A stretch of 33,374 nt of DNA, taken from the NCBI GenBank assembly GCA_964500645.1, contig CAZCOH010000015.1, positions 1-33,374 on the forward strand. Direction: 5' to 3'. Source of the DNA: CAYFIW01 sp964500645. Its GTDB lineage: Bacteria; Chloroflexota; Dehalococcoidia; Lucifugimonadales; UBA826. The position numbers and the translations under genes are program-made. Below are positions 25,131 through 33,374 of the stretch, piece after piece. The notes beneath the pieces are model-generated. The model was not told where the DNA came from. It worked only from the letters and a program-made list of their open reading frames with translations, and made no database searches. Numbering within the stretch: the stretch's first letter is position 1; every line of letters starts with the position of its first letter.

Positions 25131-25889
25131 TTAACCTCTTCCTACATATGGCATTTTAGTTGCCATAATAGTGATAAATTGAACGTTAGCATCCAGAGGT
25201 AAATTACTAATGTATAAAACCGTTTCACCTACATGTTCGACATTGAAAGTCGGTTCCGATTTAGTGTCTCCGCTAGCCTGTGGAACACCATTCGACATCC
25301 TTTGAGTCATGGGAGTTGCAGCATTGCCCACATCTACCTGGCTGCAGGCTATATCGTATTTCCTACCATCCAAAGATATAGACTTAGTAAGCCCGGTTAT
25401 GGCGTGCTTGGTAGCCGTGTATGCAACTGAGTCTGGTCTAGGTGTATGAGCAGAAATCGATCCATTGTTTATTATTCGTCCTCCCATCGGATCCTGGTCT
25501 TTCATAATCCTGATCGCATGCTGAGCACAAACAAAGCTGCCGGTGAGGTTAGTGTCAACAACCCTCTGCCAATCTTCCAGGGGCAAATCTTCCATATTAG
25601 TCCTAGGAGCACCGATACCAGCGTTATTAAACAAAACATCTAGACGCCCAAAAGTATCCTTAACCTGGTCAAAAAGATTCGCTATTGATTTTGGATCTCC
25701 CACATCTGTGGACACGGCTATCGCCCTAGATCCATCTTCTCCGGCTAATTCAATAGTTTCTTTCAGGGGTTCTTCTCTTCTTCCAGCCAACGCTACTGAA
25801 TATCCATCTTTAAGTAGAAGTAGAGTTGAAGTTCTTCCTATACCGCTACCAGCACCTGTTATTACTGCTACCTTTCCGTTTGAGTCCAT
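25131..25889 (-). CDS. Short-chain dehydrogenase/reductase
   Basis: This 252-aa classical SDR has TGAGSGIG (11-18), NNAG (88-91), catalytic S144 and Y157-x-x-x-K161. R37-R38 after the second strand (GRREE) suggest NADP(H) preference, unlike the SDR at 10308. The C-terminal part diverges from typical family members (EHVGETVLYISNLPLDANVQFITIMATKMP), a form common in marine SAR202 and proteobacterial SDRs, and the substrate is unknown. GGGAG lies 7 nt before the ATG. It is divergent from an MFS transporter gene, which may handle its substrate or product. Confidence 0.93.
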   Translation of the reverse strand: MDSNGKVAVITGAGSGIGRTSTLLLLKDGYSVALAGRREEPLKETIELAGEDGSRAIAVSTDVGDPKSIANLFDQVKDTFGRLDVLFNNAGIGAPRTNMEDLPLEDWQRVVDTNLTGSFVCAQHAIRIMKDQDPMGGRIINNGSISAHTPRPDSVAYTATKHAITGLTKSISLDGRKYDIACSQVDVGNAATPMTQRMSNGVPQASGDTKSEPTFNVEHVGETVLYISNLPLDANVQFITIMATKMPYVGRG

Positions 25890-26141
25890 CTAAATCTCCC
25901 TTCATTTCTATATAAACAGTACAATTCTATCGCAATACTCTATTTATCTCTAAATTTCTCGTTTACCGTTTTTTTATTTATTATCGTTTCAACTAAACGA
26001 CAAAAAGTTCATCCGACCACACATTATAGACATACGGAACTGTAAAGACTTCCAATCAATGAAATTTCGTTAAAAGTGAAAAATATTATCCGTTACAGAA
26101 AGCCAATGACGATTTACAAAACTTACATCTGGGCATAGCTA
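25890..26141. promoter_or_regulatory. Divergent promoter region with candidate operator
   Basis: 252 bp between the SDR (-) and MFS (+) genes. TCGTTT (25984-25989) and AAACGA (25995-26000) form an inverted repeat with a 5-nt spacer, positioned so that one regulator could control both genes. A run of seven T at about 25970 adjoins it. No small gene was seen. Confidence 0.35.
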
Positions 26142-27401
26142 ATGAATACTAGGGAAATATGGACAGATAGCCGGATATGGGCACTTGCTCTTGCCGAAAC
26201 TACCATATGGGCAGGTATATTTTACGTGTTCCCTCCCCTGATTCTAAGATGGAATGATCACTTTGGGTGGTCAATATCCGAAATTTCACTGGGCTTAACT
26301 TTTGCACTTGTGGCTTCTGCAATAACAAGTGTGTTAGCAGGAAGATTAATCGACAAGGGGTGGTCAAAACTATTGATGACCGGAAGCTCCCTCTTTGCAG
26401 TAATTTTAATGTTACTTTTAACTCAAATTACTGAACTATGGCAATTTTATCTGTTATGGATACTGACAGGTGTCACATTTGCTGGCTGTCTATATGATCC
26501 CTGTTTTTCGCACCTGACAAGAGAATTCGACAAAGACGCAAAAAAAGCCATAATCATGGTTACGTTATTTGCGGGATTCGCCAGCACAATTTCCTACCCG
26601 ACCTATAGTTTTTTCTCAGATAACTATTCTTGGGAAGCTGGGATCTATTTCTTCTCCATCCTGATCTGTTTATTTACTGCACCCCTATTCTGGTATGGGA
26701 CATCTTCAAAAGATTCAGGATTTAAGGAGAGATGGTTCAGCTATAAAGCTAACCAATTTGAAAAATCAACAACACCAAAGACACCGTTTTCATCAACTAT
26801 TGTCCCTGTTATAAAAACTCCGGTTTTCTGGGCTTTATTTGCTGGGCTAGCATCCTTTCCTATCAATCAAGGAATGCTCGGAAGTCAAATTTTTCCGATC
26901 CTGGAAAGCGTGGGGACTTCTAAAAACCAAGCATTGATTTTTGCTTCATTCATAGGACCAATGCAGGTGGTAGCACGACTAATATTGTTTGTTTCGGAAT
27001 CAACCTTGAGTAAAAATATATCAATGGTCCACGCGGCGATTTTCTGTCTTTCTTGTCTAGCAATCTCCAGCTTGATACTAGTTCTGGGAACTGGCAGTAC
27101 CCTAACCATACTTATATTTGTTGTACTGCAAGGTGGTCCCCAGGGGATAGTCAGCATAATAAAACCAGTGTTAACAGCAGAGCTATTAGGACGTTCTAAT
27201 TTTGGTGTCGTGGCCTCAACGGTAGGAATAGGTTCGATATTGAGCTTTGCGTTGTCACCTGCAATAGCAGGGGTAATCGCCGACAAATGGAGCTACGATT
27301 CAGTTCTGATGACTACATTTAGCATATCTCTTATAGGGATAGTAAGTTTATTATTGACGTTCAAGTTCAAAGATAAGAATCCAGATTTTGATTACATCTA
27401 G
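26142..27401 (+). CDS. MFS transporter, monocarboxylate/oxalate-formate porter-like
   Basis: This 419-aa protein has about 12 membrane segments in two halves joined by a charged cytoplasmic loop at about residues 185-225. AGRLIDKGWSKLLMTG (residues 66-81) is a motif A-type loop between segments 2 and 3, and the overall pattern fits the OFA/monocarboxylate-type MFS rather than drug exporters. It would move a small organic anion; direction and substrate are unknown. No strong ribosome site precedes the ATG. The divergent SDR neighbour suggests linked uptake and oxidation or reduction. Confidence 0.9.
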   Translation: MNTREIWTDSRIWALALAETTIWAGIFYVFPPLILRWNDHFGWSISEISLGLTFALVASAITSVLAGRLIDKGWSKLLMTGSSLFAVILMLLLTQITELWQFYLLWILTGVTFAGCLYDPCFSHLTREFDKDAKKAIIMVTLFAGFASTISYPTYSFFSDNYSWEAGIYFFSILICLFTAPLFWYGTSSKDSGFKERWFSYKANQFEKSTTPKTPFSSTIVPVIKTPVFWALFAGLASFPINQGMLGSQIFPILESVGTSKNQALIFASFIGPMQVVARLILFVSESTLSKNISMVHAAIFCLSCLAISSLILVLGTGSTLTILIFVVLQGGPQGIVSIIKPVLTAELLGRSNFGVVASTVGIGSILSFALSPAIAGVIADKWSYDSVLMTTFSISLIGIVSLLLTFKFKDKNPDFDYI

Positions 27402-27453
27402 CACTTCAAAACATGGTGACAGAATATAGGCATACCAGGGAAAGAATAAATCC

Positions 27454-27945
27454 ATGACATTTTCAAACGATATCGAAAATAACCTTAAGAAAACCCTCGA
27501 AACTCTCAAAGTCGAATATGAATGGATCAAGGTAGATCCAGATTTTGCAGACACATTTGAATTCTGTGAAAAATACGGGTTTGAGATGAATGAATCAGGA
27601 AATACGATTCTGGTCGCATCAAAAAGAGGTGAGAAAAAATACGCTGCTTGCATAGTACTGGGTACAGACAGACTCGATGTGAATAAAAAAGTGAAAAGTT
27701 TACTTGAGGTGTCCAGGCTGTCCTTTGCTAATGCTGAAGATACGCAGGATGTAACAGGAATGATGATTGGGGGTGTCACCCCTTATATGTTGCCAGACTA
27801 CATACCAATATATATAGATGCTAAAGTTATGAATCTTGAAAATTTGATAGTCGGGGGCGGCAGTAGATCCGCTAAGTTAAAAATAAATCCTAAAGAGCTC
27901 CTCAAAATACCAAACGCTCAAGTTGTTGAAGGACTTTCTCAATAG
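27454..27945 (+). CDS. YbaK/EbsC-type aminoacyl-tRNA deacylase domain protein
   Basis: This 163-aa protein is a single trans-editing domain. It has TILVASKRGEKKYAACIVLGTDRLDVNKKV (residues 51-80, with the conserved lysine region), SFANAEDTQDVTG, GGVTPYMLP and IVGGGSRSAKLKI, all in the family's order. YbaK/ProXp proteins hydrolyse mischarged tRNA (for example Cys- or Ala-tRNAPro). Which one this protein edits cannot be told. AGGGAAAG lies upstream of the ATG. It is 52 nt after the MFS gene on the same strand and convergent with the phosphatase gene. An active form is likely since the core motifs are intact. Confidence 0.9.
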   Translation: MTFSNDIENNLKKTLETLKVEYEWIKVDPDFADTFEFCEKYGFEMNESGNTILVASKRGEKKYAACIVLGTDRLDVNKKVKSLLEVSRLSFANAEDTQDVTGMMIGGVTPYMLPDYIPIYIDAKVMNLENLIVGGGSRSAKLKINPKELLKIPNAQVVEGLSQ

Positions 27946-27988
27946 GATTTATGTTGATCTCACTCAAAAAGAAGTCAACCTAAAAGCA

Positions 27989-28606
27989 TCAATCCTGTTC
28001 TTGCCATTCAAGAATAAAATTCTCTTGGAGTTTATTCTCAGGTGATGTTCTGAATCCTCCTGCGAGACCTGTTCTCAAGTTTTTTATATGTGAAATAGCT
28101 TCTTCACCAGTCATACCATTTCGCACCAAATGGCATCCAATAACAATGCCCGTTCTGCCTAAACCCCTGAAACAATGTACGTAAACAGTTTTTCCCTCAT
28201 CAATCTCAGAATCAATCAGATCCAATATATCGGCCATTGTAGACTTGTCCGGGACATGTCTGTCCGGTATTGGAAACCGAAAATAGTCAGTTCTTTTTGA
28301 TCGTCTCCTTCTCTCTTTATGAAGATGCTCCATATAGCTGGGCCTCTCCCGTTTTTCAGTGAGATCGATAAAAGTGTGCACTCCTGCATCTAAAAGGTTA
28401 CCAATCTTTCGGGAACTGGTATTTAATGATCGAAAGCCATTTTTCCTAAATGCATTTATTTGGTGAACTATTGATGCGATTGTTGTAGATGGCTTGAATG
28501 AAAATTGATTGCCTGGATATTCTCCAGCAGATAATTTGTCCTCTACAACCCAGTATGAAAACGGGTTTATAGTTTTGGATGTATCGTTATTAATAGAATG
28601 TTTCAT
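27989..28606 (-). CDS. Tyrosine/dual-specificity-type protein phosphatase
   Basis: This 205-aa protein has the cysteine-phosphatase P-loop HCFRGLGRTG (144-153) with nucleophile C145 and R151. PIPDRHVPD (112-120) carries the probable general acid aspartate. The fold order (YWVVEDKLSAGEYPG at the start, THHFxDLTE-like strand at 77-83) resembles the small DSP/PTP-like family. It could act on phosphoproteins, phosphoinositides or a small phosphoester. There is no signal peptide, and I see no ribosome site before the ATG. Its start is 49 nt from the divergent orn start, so the two promoters must overlap. Confidence 0.9.
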   Translation of the reverse strand: MKHSINNDTSKTINPFSYWVVEDKLSAGEYPGNQFSFKPSTTIASIVHQINAFRKNGFRSLNTSSRKIGNLLDAGVHTFIDLTEKRERPSYMEHLHKERRRRSKRTDYFRFPIPDRHVPDKSTMADILDLIDSEIDEGKTVYVHCFRGLGRTGIVIGCHLVRNGMTGEEAISHIKNLRTGLAGGFRTSPENKLQENFILEWQEQD

Positions 28607-28655
28607 AGTATATGTTTACGATAACACCATTGATGAGTATTTACAGGTGAATCAA

Positions 28656-29222
28656 GTGAGTAATGACAAAAAAACAAATCTAGTCTGGATTGATCTCGAA
28701 ATGACAGGACTTGAAGATAATCATGTGATCATCGAAGTAGCTTCGATGGTTACAGATTCTGACTTGAATGAAATAGCAACTGGGCCTGTTATCGCAATAA
28801 AACGTTCAACTCAGGAGATCGAAGACATTAACGAATGGTCTCTTGAGCAACATACCAAGTCAGGGTTATTAAAAAGAGTCCGAGAATCTTCAACAACAAT
28901 CGATCAAGCTGATTCTATGACAGTAGAGTTTTTGAAAAATTGGGTGGAGGAAGAAAAATCACCAATATGCGGCAACTCAATAGGGACTGATAGGAGATTC
29001 ATTAGAAGAGAAATGCCCCTACTGGATAAATTTCTCCATTACCGAATGATTGATGTTTCAACGATTAAGGAGCTCGCATCACGCTGGTACAAAACCTTAA
29101 AGCTACCAAGTAAAGAAAGTGAGCACCTTGCTCTGGCGGATATAAAAGAAAGTATTTCTGAACTGAAATGGTACAGAGAAAACATTTTTGTCGAAAATAA
29201 TGTCACATCACCAGAAGAATGA
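28656..29222 (+). CDS. orn: Oligoribonuclease
   Basis: This 188-aa DEDDh 3'-5' exoribonuclease degrades 2-5 nt RNAs (including pGpG from c-di-GMP turnover) to mononucleotides. Catalytic residues are all visible: D13 and E15 (WIDLEMTGLE), D112 (CGNSIGTDRRF), H157 and D162 (EHLALADIKES). It aligns closely with the 181-aa E. coli enzyme. The frame is open upstream to 28509, but that extension overlaps the divergent phosphatase gene and has no homology. The GTG at 28656, with AGGTGA upstream, gives the standard N-terminus. Its end overlaps the next CoA-transferase start. Confidence 0.95.
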   Translation: MSNDKKTNLVWIDLEMTGLEDNHVIIEVASMVTDSDLNEIATGPVIAIKRSTQEIEDINEWSLEQHTKSGLLKRVRESSTTIDQADSMTVEFLKNWVEEEKSPICGNSIGTDRRFIRREMPLLDKFLHYRMIDVSTIKELASRWYKTLKLPSKESEHLALADIKESISELKWYRENIFVENNVTSPEE

Positions 29223-30603
29223 TTCAGAAAGTGCGCTAGAAAGTATTTGGCATCTCACTGGGGAAAGCTTAGATTGCTTGGACAAGGTAGTTCTGAGCGG
29301 ATCAGAACCCATTTTTTCCTCTGTCTATAAAACTGGGGTAGCATCCCAAACGACTATAGCTGCTGCGGGATTAGCTGCAGCTGAAATATGGAAACACCGT
29401 ACTGGTATAGATCAAACAATCAACGTAAACATGACGCATTCATCTGTGTCATTCAGAAGTGAACGTTACAGCGCAGTAAATGGACACCCAAGTCGGTCTT
29501 CGACAGACGACATACATGGTTTTTACAAATGTGGTGACGGAGGTTGGATTCAATTACATACAAATTATCCCAAGCATAGAATGGGAGTCGTCGAAGCTCT
29601 TGGATGTCAAGAATCAAGGAAGAGTGTTGCAACTAGTCTAAAAAAACTTAGCTCGGACGAGGCAGAAGGTATTCTAACGGCCAAAAGCCTTCCTGCTGGA
29701 AAAATGCGCACGAGGGAAGAATGGTCTAAACATGAACAAGGTATCGCAATTTCAAAACTCCCACTATTGGAAATTGACAAAATTTCAGATTCTGAACCCA
29801 TAAGATTTGCAAATGAAGCACAACGACCGTTGGACTCTATCAAGGTTTTAGAATTAACCAAAGTAATCGCAGGTCCTGTTATAGGAAGGACACTTGCAGA
29901 ACATGGCGCAGACGTACTCTGGGTGAACGGTCCACAACTAGACCTAATAAAAGGTCTAGTGATTGATATGTCTAGGGGAAAGCGACCCGTTAATATAGAT
30001 TTGGATTCAAATGAAGGAAAAAAACAACTCTCCGAGCTTGCATCAACAGCTGATGTGTTTATACAAGGTTATAGACCTGGAAGTATCGCTAATAAAGGAT
30101 TTTCTCCAGAATCACTATCAAAACTAAATCCCGGAATTATATGTGTGGAACTGAGTGCTTTCAGTCACAAAGGTCCATGGGGCAATCGCAGGGGATTCGA
30201 CAGCTTATTACAAACCGTCAGTGGTATTGGTCACGAAGGCGGAAAAGCAAACAATATTGATGGAATGATCCACTTACCATGCCAGGCTCTGGACCACGCA
30301 ACAGGTTATTTAGGGGCCATGGGAGCAATGATAGCTTTACTCAAAAGAGCAAGAGAAGGTGGAAGTTGGAGAGTAAGAGTATCTTTGGCTCAAACGGCTC
30401 ATTGGCTGACTAATCTAGGTAAAATGGATTATATTGAAAACTTGGATCTCAATAGCAGCGATGTAGATCAGTTCGTAGGATATACCAATTCGCCGTTTGG
30501 CAAAGTATCCTATGTGAAACCTGCGGCGTTACTTTCAAGAACGCCCGGAGATTGGAGTATAGAACCGTCTCCGTTTGGAACATACCCACCAGAGTGGCCT
30601 TGA
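29200..30603 (+). CDS. CaiB/BaiF-type CoA-transferase with reordered domains
   Basis: Residue numbers refer to the longer form from a TTG at 29188 (471 aa); the ATG at 29200 (467 aa) is chosen, although neither has a strong ribosome site. The usual CoA-transferase N-terminus (SIKVLELTKVIAGPVIGRTL) appears only at residue 217, and probable catalytic D369 (ALDHATG) is near the end, followed by GGSWRVRVSL. The first 200 residues resemble the normally C-terminal part: AAEIWKHRTGIDQTINVNMT, then HGFYKCGDGGWIQLHTNYP, then the LPAGKMRTREEW block. This looks like a circular permutation. I recall similar proteins of about 450-480 aa in proteobacteria and actinobacteria. It overlaps orn and precedes glnS by 35 nt. 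Confidence 0.85.
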   Translation: MSHHQKNDSESALESIWHLTGESLDCLDKVVLSGSEPIFSSVYKTGVASQTTIAAAGLAAAEIWKHRTGIDQTINVNMTHSSVSFRSERYSAVNGHPSRSSTDDIHGFYKCGDGGWIQLHTNYPKHRMGVVEALGCQESRKSVATSLKKLSSDEAEGILTAKSLPAGKMRTREEWSKHEQGIAISKLPLLEIDKISDSEPIRFANEAQRPLDSIKVLELTKVIAGPVIGRTLAEHGADVLWVNGPQLDLIKGLVIDMSRGKRPVNIDLDSNEGKKQLSELASTADVFIQGYRPGSIANKGFSPESLSKLNPGIICVELSAFSHKGPWGNRRGFDSLLQTVSGIGHEGGKANNIDGMIHLPCQALDHATGYLGAMGAMIALLKRAREGGSWRVRVSLAQTAHWLTNLGKMDYIENLDLNSSDVDQFVGYTNSPFGKVSYVKPAALLSRTPGDWSIEPSPFGTYPPEWP

Positions 30604-30638
30604 TACTTGAACAAAACAAATAATCTAACAAACGGAAT

Positions 30639-32333
30639 ATGAACAAGACAGAAACCCCCTCGGAAGATTTCATAAGATCCATCATAAGAGAAGACGTAAA
30701 TTCCGGTAAGCACAAACAAATCACAACTCGCTTTCCACCAGAGCCTAATGGCTACATACACATAGGACACGCAACATCGGTCTGTTTAAATTTTGGAATA
30801 GCTGAAGAAAACGAAAACAGTTCATGCAATCTTCGTTTTGATGACACTAACCCATCCAAGGAAAATGAAGAGTTCGTCGAAGCAACTAAGAATGACATCA
30901 AATGGTTAGGCTTTGATTACGGGCATAAAGAACTTTACGCTTCGGATTATTTTGAAAACCTGTATGGATTTGCCTTACAACTCATCCGAGATGGTAAGGC
31001 ATACGTGGATAGCCTGAATGCTGAAGAGATCAGAAATTATCGAGGCACACTCACAAAACCTGGTAAAAACAGCCCCCACCGAGCTAGGAGCATTCAAGAA
31101 AATCTTGATTTATTTTCAGACATGAGGTCAGGAAAATATCTGGAAGGTGACCATGTTCTGAGAGCTAAAATTGACATGTCATCTCCAAATATGAACATGC
31201 GTGATCCAGTAATGTACAGGATTATAACCGCAACTCATCATCAAACAGGTGATGAATGGCCAATTTATCCGATGTACGATTTTGCACATGGACTATGCGA
31301 TTCAATAGAGAAAATCACTCATTCCCTTTGCACTATGGAATACGAGGATCATAGGCCATTATATGACTGGTTTATAAATGAATTAAATGTATTTCCGTCA
31401 AGACAAATAGAATTTGGAAAAGTACTTCTAAGTCACACCATATTAAGTAAACGTAACCTTTTAAGATTAGTTGAAGGTAAATACGTTGATGGCTGGGATG
31501 ACCCTAGAATGCCAACTATTTCAGGAATGAGAAGGCTAGGTTACACCCCTGAATCAATAAGGGATTTTTGTAAAAGAGTTGGTACCACACGTAGGGAAAA
31601 TGTTGCAGATATCGCCCTGCTGGAACACTGTCTAAGAGAAGATCTAAACAATAAAGCAGAAAGGAAAATGGCAGTCTTAGATCCCTTAAAAGTTGTAATA
31701 GAAAATTACCCTGAAGACTCAGAGGAATGGCTCCCTGCAATTAACAATCCTCAGGACGAATCGGCTGGTACTAGAGAAATCCCATTTTCAAGGGAAATTT
31801 TCATAGAGCGTGATGATTTTATGGAAAATCCAGAAAGGAAATTTTTCAGATTATCTCCTGGTAGAGAAGTGAGATTAAGGTATGGCTATTTCATCAAATG
31901 CACTGAAGTAATAAATGATCCGTCTACTGGAGAACCTATAGAAATCCGTTGCACATATGACCCTGAGACCAAGGGAGGAGCATCCCCTGACGGTAGAAAA
32001 GTGAAAGCCACTATTCACTGGGTGAGTGCTAGGCACGCAATACAGGGGGAAGTAAGACTCTATGATCGTCTTTGCACCGACCCTAATCCAGAAGTCTCTG
32101 CAGATTCGAATCTAGAATCCGTCCTGAACCCTGAATCTCTAAAAATCATATCCAATGCAAAATTAGAACCATCACTGAAAGGGACAAAAGCAGGACAAAG
32201 ATTCCAATTCGAGAGACTGGGATATTTTTGTAGCGATACCAAGAACCCAGTTGATGAATTTCCCGTATTTAATAGAACCGTAACCCTCAGAGATACTTGG
32301 AAGAAAATCAACACCTCAAATCCAAGACGTTGA
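30639..32333 (+). CDS. glnS: Glutaminyl-tRNA synthetase
   Basis: This 564-aa class I synthetase charges tRNA-Gln with glutamine. HIGH is at residues 41-44 in PPEPNGYIHIGHA, and the KMSKS-equivalent is ILSKR (268-272), as MSKR in E. coli GlnRS. FDDTNPSKENEEFV and QIEFGKVLL are also GlnRS-specific, separating it from GluRS. The C-terminal anticodon-binding beta-barrels are complete (to about 555). Many bacteria lack GlnRS and use Glu-tRNA amidotransferase, so its presence is informative for lineage. It has only a weak ribosome site (ACGGAA) and lies 35 nt after the CoA-transferase stop. Confidence 0.96.
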   Translation: MNKTETPSEDFIRSIIREDVNSGKHKQITTRFPPEPNGYIHIGHATSVCLNFGIAEENENSSCNLRFDDTNPSKENEEFVEATKNDIKWLGFDYGHKELYASDYFENLYGFALQLIRDGKAYVDSLNAEEIRNYRGTLTKPGKNSPHRARSIQENLDLFSDMRSGKYLEGDHVLRAKIDMSSPNMNMRDPVMYRIITATHHQTGDEWPIYPMYDFAHGLCDSIEKITHSLCTMEYEDHRPLYDWFINELNVFPSRQIEFGKVLLSHTILSKRNLLRLVEGKYVDGWDDPRMPTISGMRRLGYTPESIRDFCKRVGTTRRENVADIALLEHCLREDLNNKAERKMAVLDPLKVVIENYPEDSEEWLPAINNPQDESAGTREIPFSREIFIERDDFMENPERKFFRLSPGREVRLRYGYFIKCTEVINDPSTGEPIEIRCTYDPETKGGASPDGRKVKATIHWVSARHAIQGEVRLYDRLCTDPNPEVSADSNLESVLNPESLKIISNAKLEPSLKGTKAGQRFQFERLGYFCSDTKNPVDEFPVFNRTVTLRDTWKKINTSNPRR

Positions 32334-32373
32334 ATTAAATCTCCATAAAATATTTCCGGGATTTAAGTAAGAT

Positions 32374-33374
32374 CTACCCAGGCATAGTATTAGGCTTTTT
32401 TGCAAAAAAGAATCCCAAACTACCGGTAATCGCAACTCCTGACAATATATAGAAAGCATAATCGTAGGTGCCTTGTATATCGTACATTTTTCCGGCGATT
32501 AGAGGCCCCAACATCATCATTATAGACATGGGCATCATAGATAATCCTAGAACTTTCCCGAAAGCCTTACGCCCAAAATATTCACCCCTTATCGCGGTAC
32601 CCAATGGAATTCTGGCGCCGAATCCGATGCCGTAAACAATAATGAAAATAGGAGCTAGATAAACAGAAGTCAAAAATGTTGAAAAAATCACTCCGACCGA
32701 TTGCAAACACCCTAGTAAACCTAGAGCCACATTTTTTGGCACCTTATCTCCCATCCATCCTCCGACTACTTGGGCAATTCCTGAAAATCCCATAGTTGAG
32801 CCCCAAATGAGGGCACCAACCTGAACGGATATCCCTTGATCTTTGAGTGCAAGAATAAGGTGTACCGTCATAGTCCCTATGAGCATGGTTGAACATGCAT
32901 GACAAATGGATATGATCCAAAATACAGGTATCTTGAGAAGCTCGACAATGGAATAATCTATCTCTACAGATTTAATACGTGAATCATTTGTGGATTCATC
33001 TATTTCTTTGTCCTCCGCGATCCCATCTGGAACATCTCCATACTCTTCTGGAGTGTTACGAATCAAACGAGATATTGGGACAGCAATAATTACGAAAAAT
33101 AATCCTAATCCTAGAGAAGTGAGTCTCCAACCGGCATTATCTGGAACAACCATCCATGCCAAGGCTGGAACAAGTAAAAAGCTCCCCAAAGAGAATCCTA
33201 TGCCCCCAATACCCATAGCTATAGTTCTCTTACTGTCAAACCAATTATTTAATACAGTCATCATAGGTAACCAACCACCACCAGAGGCACCAAGCATAAT
33301 GACCGCGTAAGAGATATAAAACATCATTAACGATTCGGTACGAGTTAAAATTAAGAAACCTACACCTATTGTCA
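32374..33374 (-). CDS. MFS transporter, 5'-truncated by the window edge
   Basis: The visible part (333 aa) contains about nine or ten membrane segments with a charged central loop (about 90-130 from the first visible Met, rich in Asp and Glu). The frame stays open past the Met at 33327 to the window end (TIGVGFLILTRTESL), so the true start lies beyond the window. NNWFDSKRTIAMGIGGIGFSLG and YGIGFGARIPLGTAIRGEYF are typical of monocarboxylate/OFA-type porters, so this is probably an organic-anion transporter like the one at 26142. It is convergent with glnS, 40 nt apart, with no clear terminator between. Confidence 0.9.
   Translation of the reverse strand, partial: TIGVGFLILTRTESLMMFYISYAVIMLGASGGGWLPMMTVLNNWFDSKRTIAMGIGGIGFSLGSFLLVPALAWMVVPDNAGWRLTSLGLGLFFVIIAVPISRLIRNTPEEYGDVPDGIAEDKEIDESTNDSRIKSVEIDYSIVELLKIPVFWIISICHACSTMLIGTMTVHLILALKDQGISVQVGALIWGSTMGFSGIAQVVGGWMGDKVPKNVALGLLGCLQSVGVIFSTFLTSVYLAPIFIIVYGIGFGARIPLGTAIRGEYFGRKAFGKVLGLSMMPMSIMMMLGPLIAGKMYDIQGTYDYAFYILSGVAITGSLGFFFAKKPNTMPG

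Noticed and set aside
27946..27988. Terminator between the YbaK-like and phosphatase genes
   Set aside because: Only short, mismatched complementarity (GTTGA/TCAAC) was found, with no useful U-tract.
28509..28655. N-terminal extension of orn
   Set aside because: It overlaps the divergent phosphatase gene, has no homology to oligoribonuclease, and the GTG at 28656 has a good ribosome site.
1..33374. Mobile element, prophage, CRISPR or defence island
   Set aside because: No transposase, integrase, phage structural gene, Cas gene, spaced direct-repeat array or toxin-antitoxin pair was seen; all direct repeats found are inside coding sequences or are very short.

Overview
The window looks like a piece of a free-living, heterotrophic bacterial genome, most likely marine Chloroflexota of the SAR202/Dehalococcoidia type. 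That placement is inferred from content: AT-leaning DNA, two enolase-superfamily dehydratase-like genes, three family III CoA-transferases, several aldo/keto reductases and SDRs, three MFS transporters, and a solute-binding lipoprotein with the long Val/Glu/Lys linker seen in many Chloroflexota. No 16S rRNA or ribosomal protein gene is present to confirm it. I found no phage genes, insertion sequences, CRISPR arrays, tRNAs or rRNAs. TTG or GTG starts are common and are usually supported by a Shine-Dalgarno sequence.

Layout. (1) 31-2673, +: two tandem CoA-transferases and a free-standing biotin carrier, apparently one operon. (2) 2802-3977, -: an enolase-superfamily enzyme, divergent from a metallo-beta-lactamase-fold hydrolase (4242-5090, +). 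(3) 5329-8965, +: a DUF1800 - DUF1501 - NHL beta-propeller cassette, the best candidate for an undescribed system. (4) 8994-12128, -: an aldo/keto reductase - SDR - cupin - aldo/keto reductase operon. (5) 12442-14729, +: a translationally coupled NfeD-type membrane protease and slipin, followed by a small unknown gene on the minus strand that contains a perfect 16-bp inverted repeat. (6) 15183-19659: a DHA2-type exporter, a galactonate-dehydratase-like enolase, and a divergent benzoylformate-decarboxylase-like ThDP enzyme. (7) 20036-24818: a glycine betaine/proline-type ABC transporter. Its binding protein is on the plus strand and its permease and ATPase are on the minus strand, with an unknown membrane-anchored gene between them. 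(8) 25131-27401: a divergent SDR and MFS transporter. (9) 27454-32333: YbaK-type deacylase, a tyrosine-phosphatase-like enzyme, oligoribonuclease, a CoA-transferase with an unusual domain order, and glutaminyl-tRNA synthetase. (10) 32374-33374, -: an MFS transporter running off the window edge.

Taken together, most of the window reads as scavenging catabolism. Transporters bring in organic acids and betaines. Dehydratases, SDRs and AKRs process sugar acids and carbonyls, and CoA-transferases activate carboxylates. A few housekeeping genes (glnS, orn, ybaK-like) are embedded among them. Pathway assignments are inference; no gene here fixes a substrate by sequence alone.
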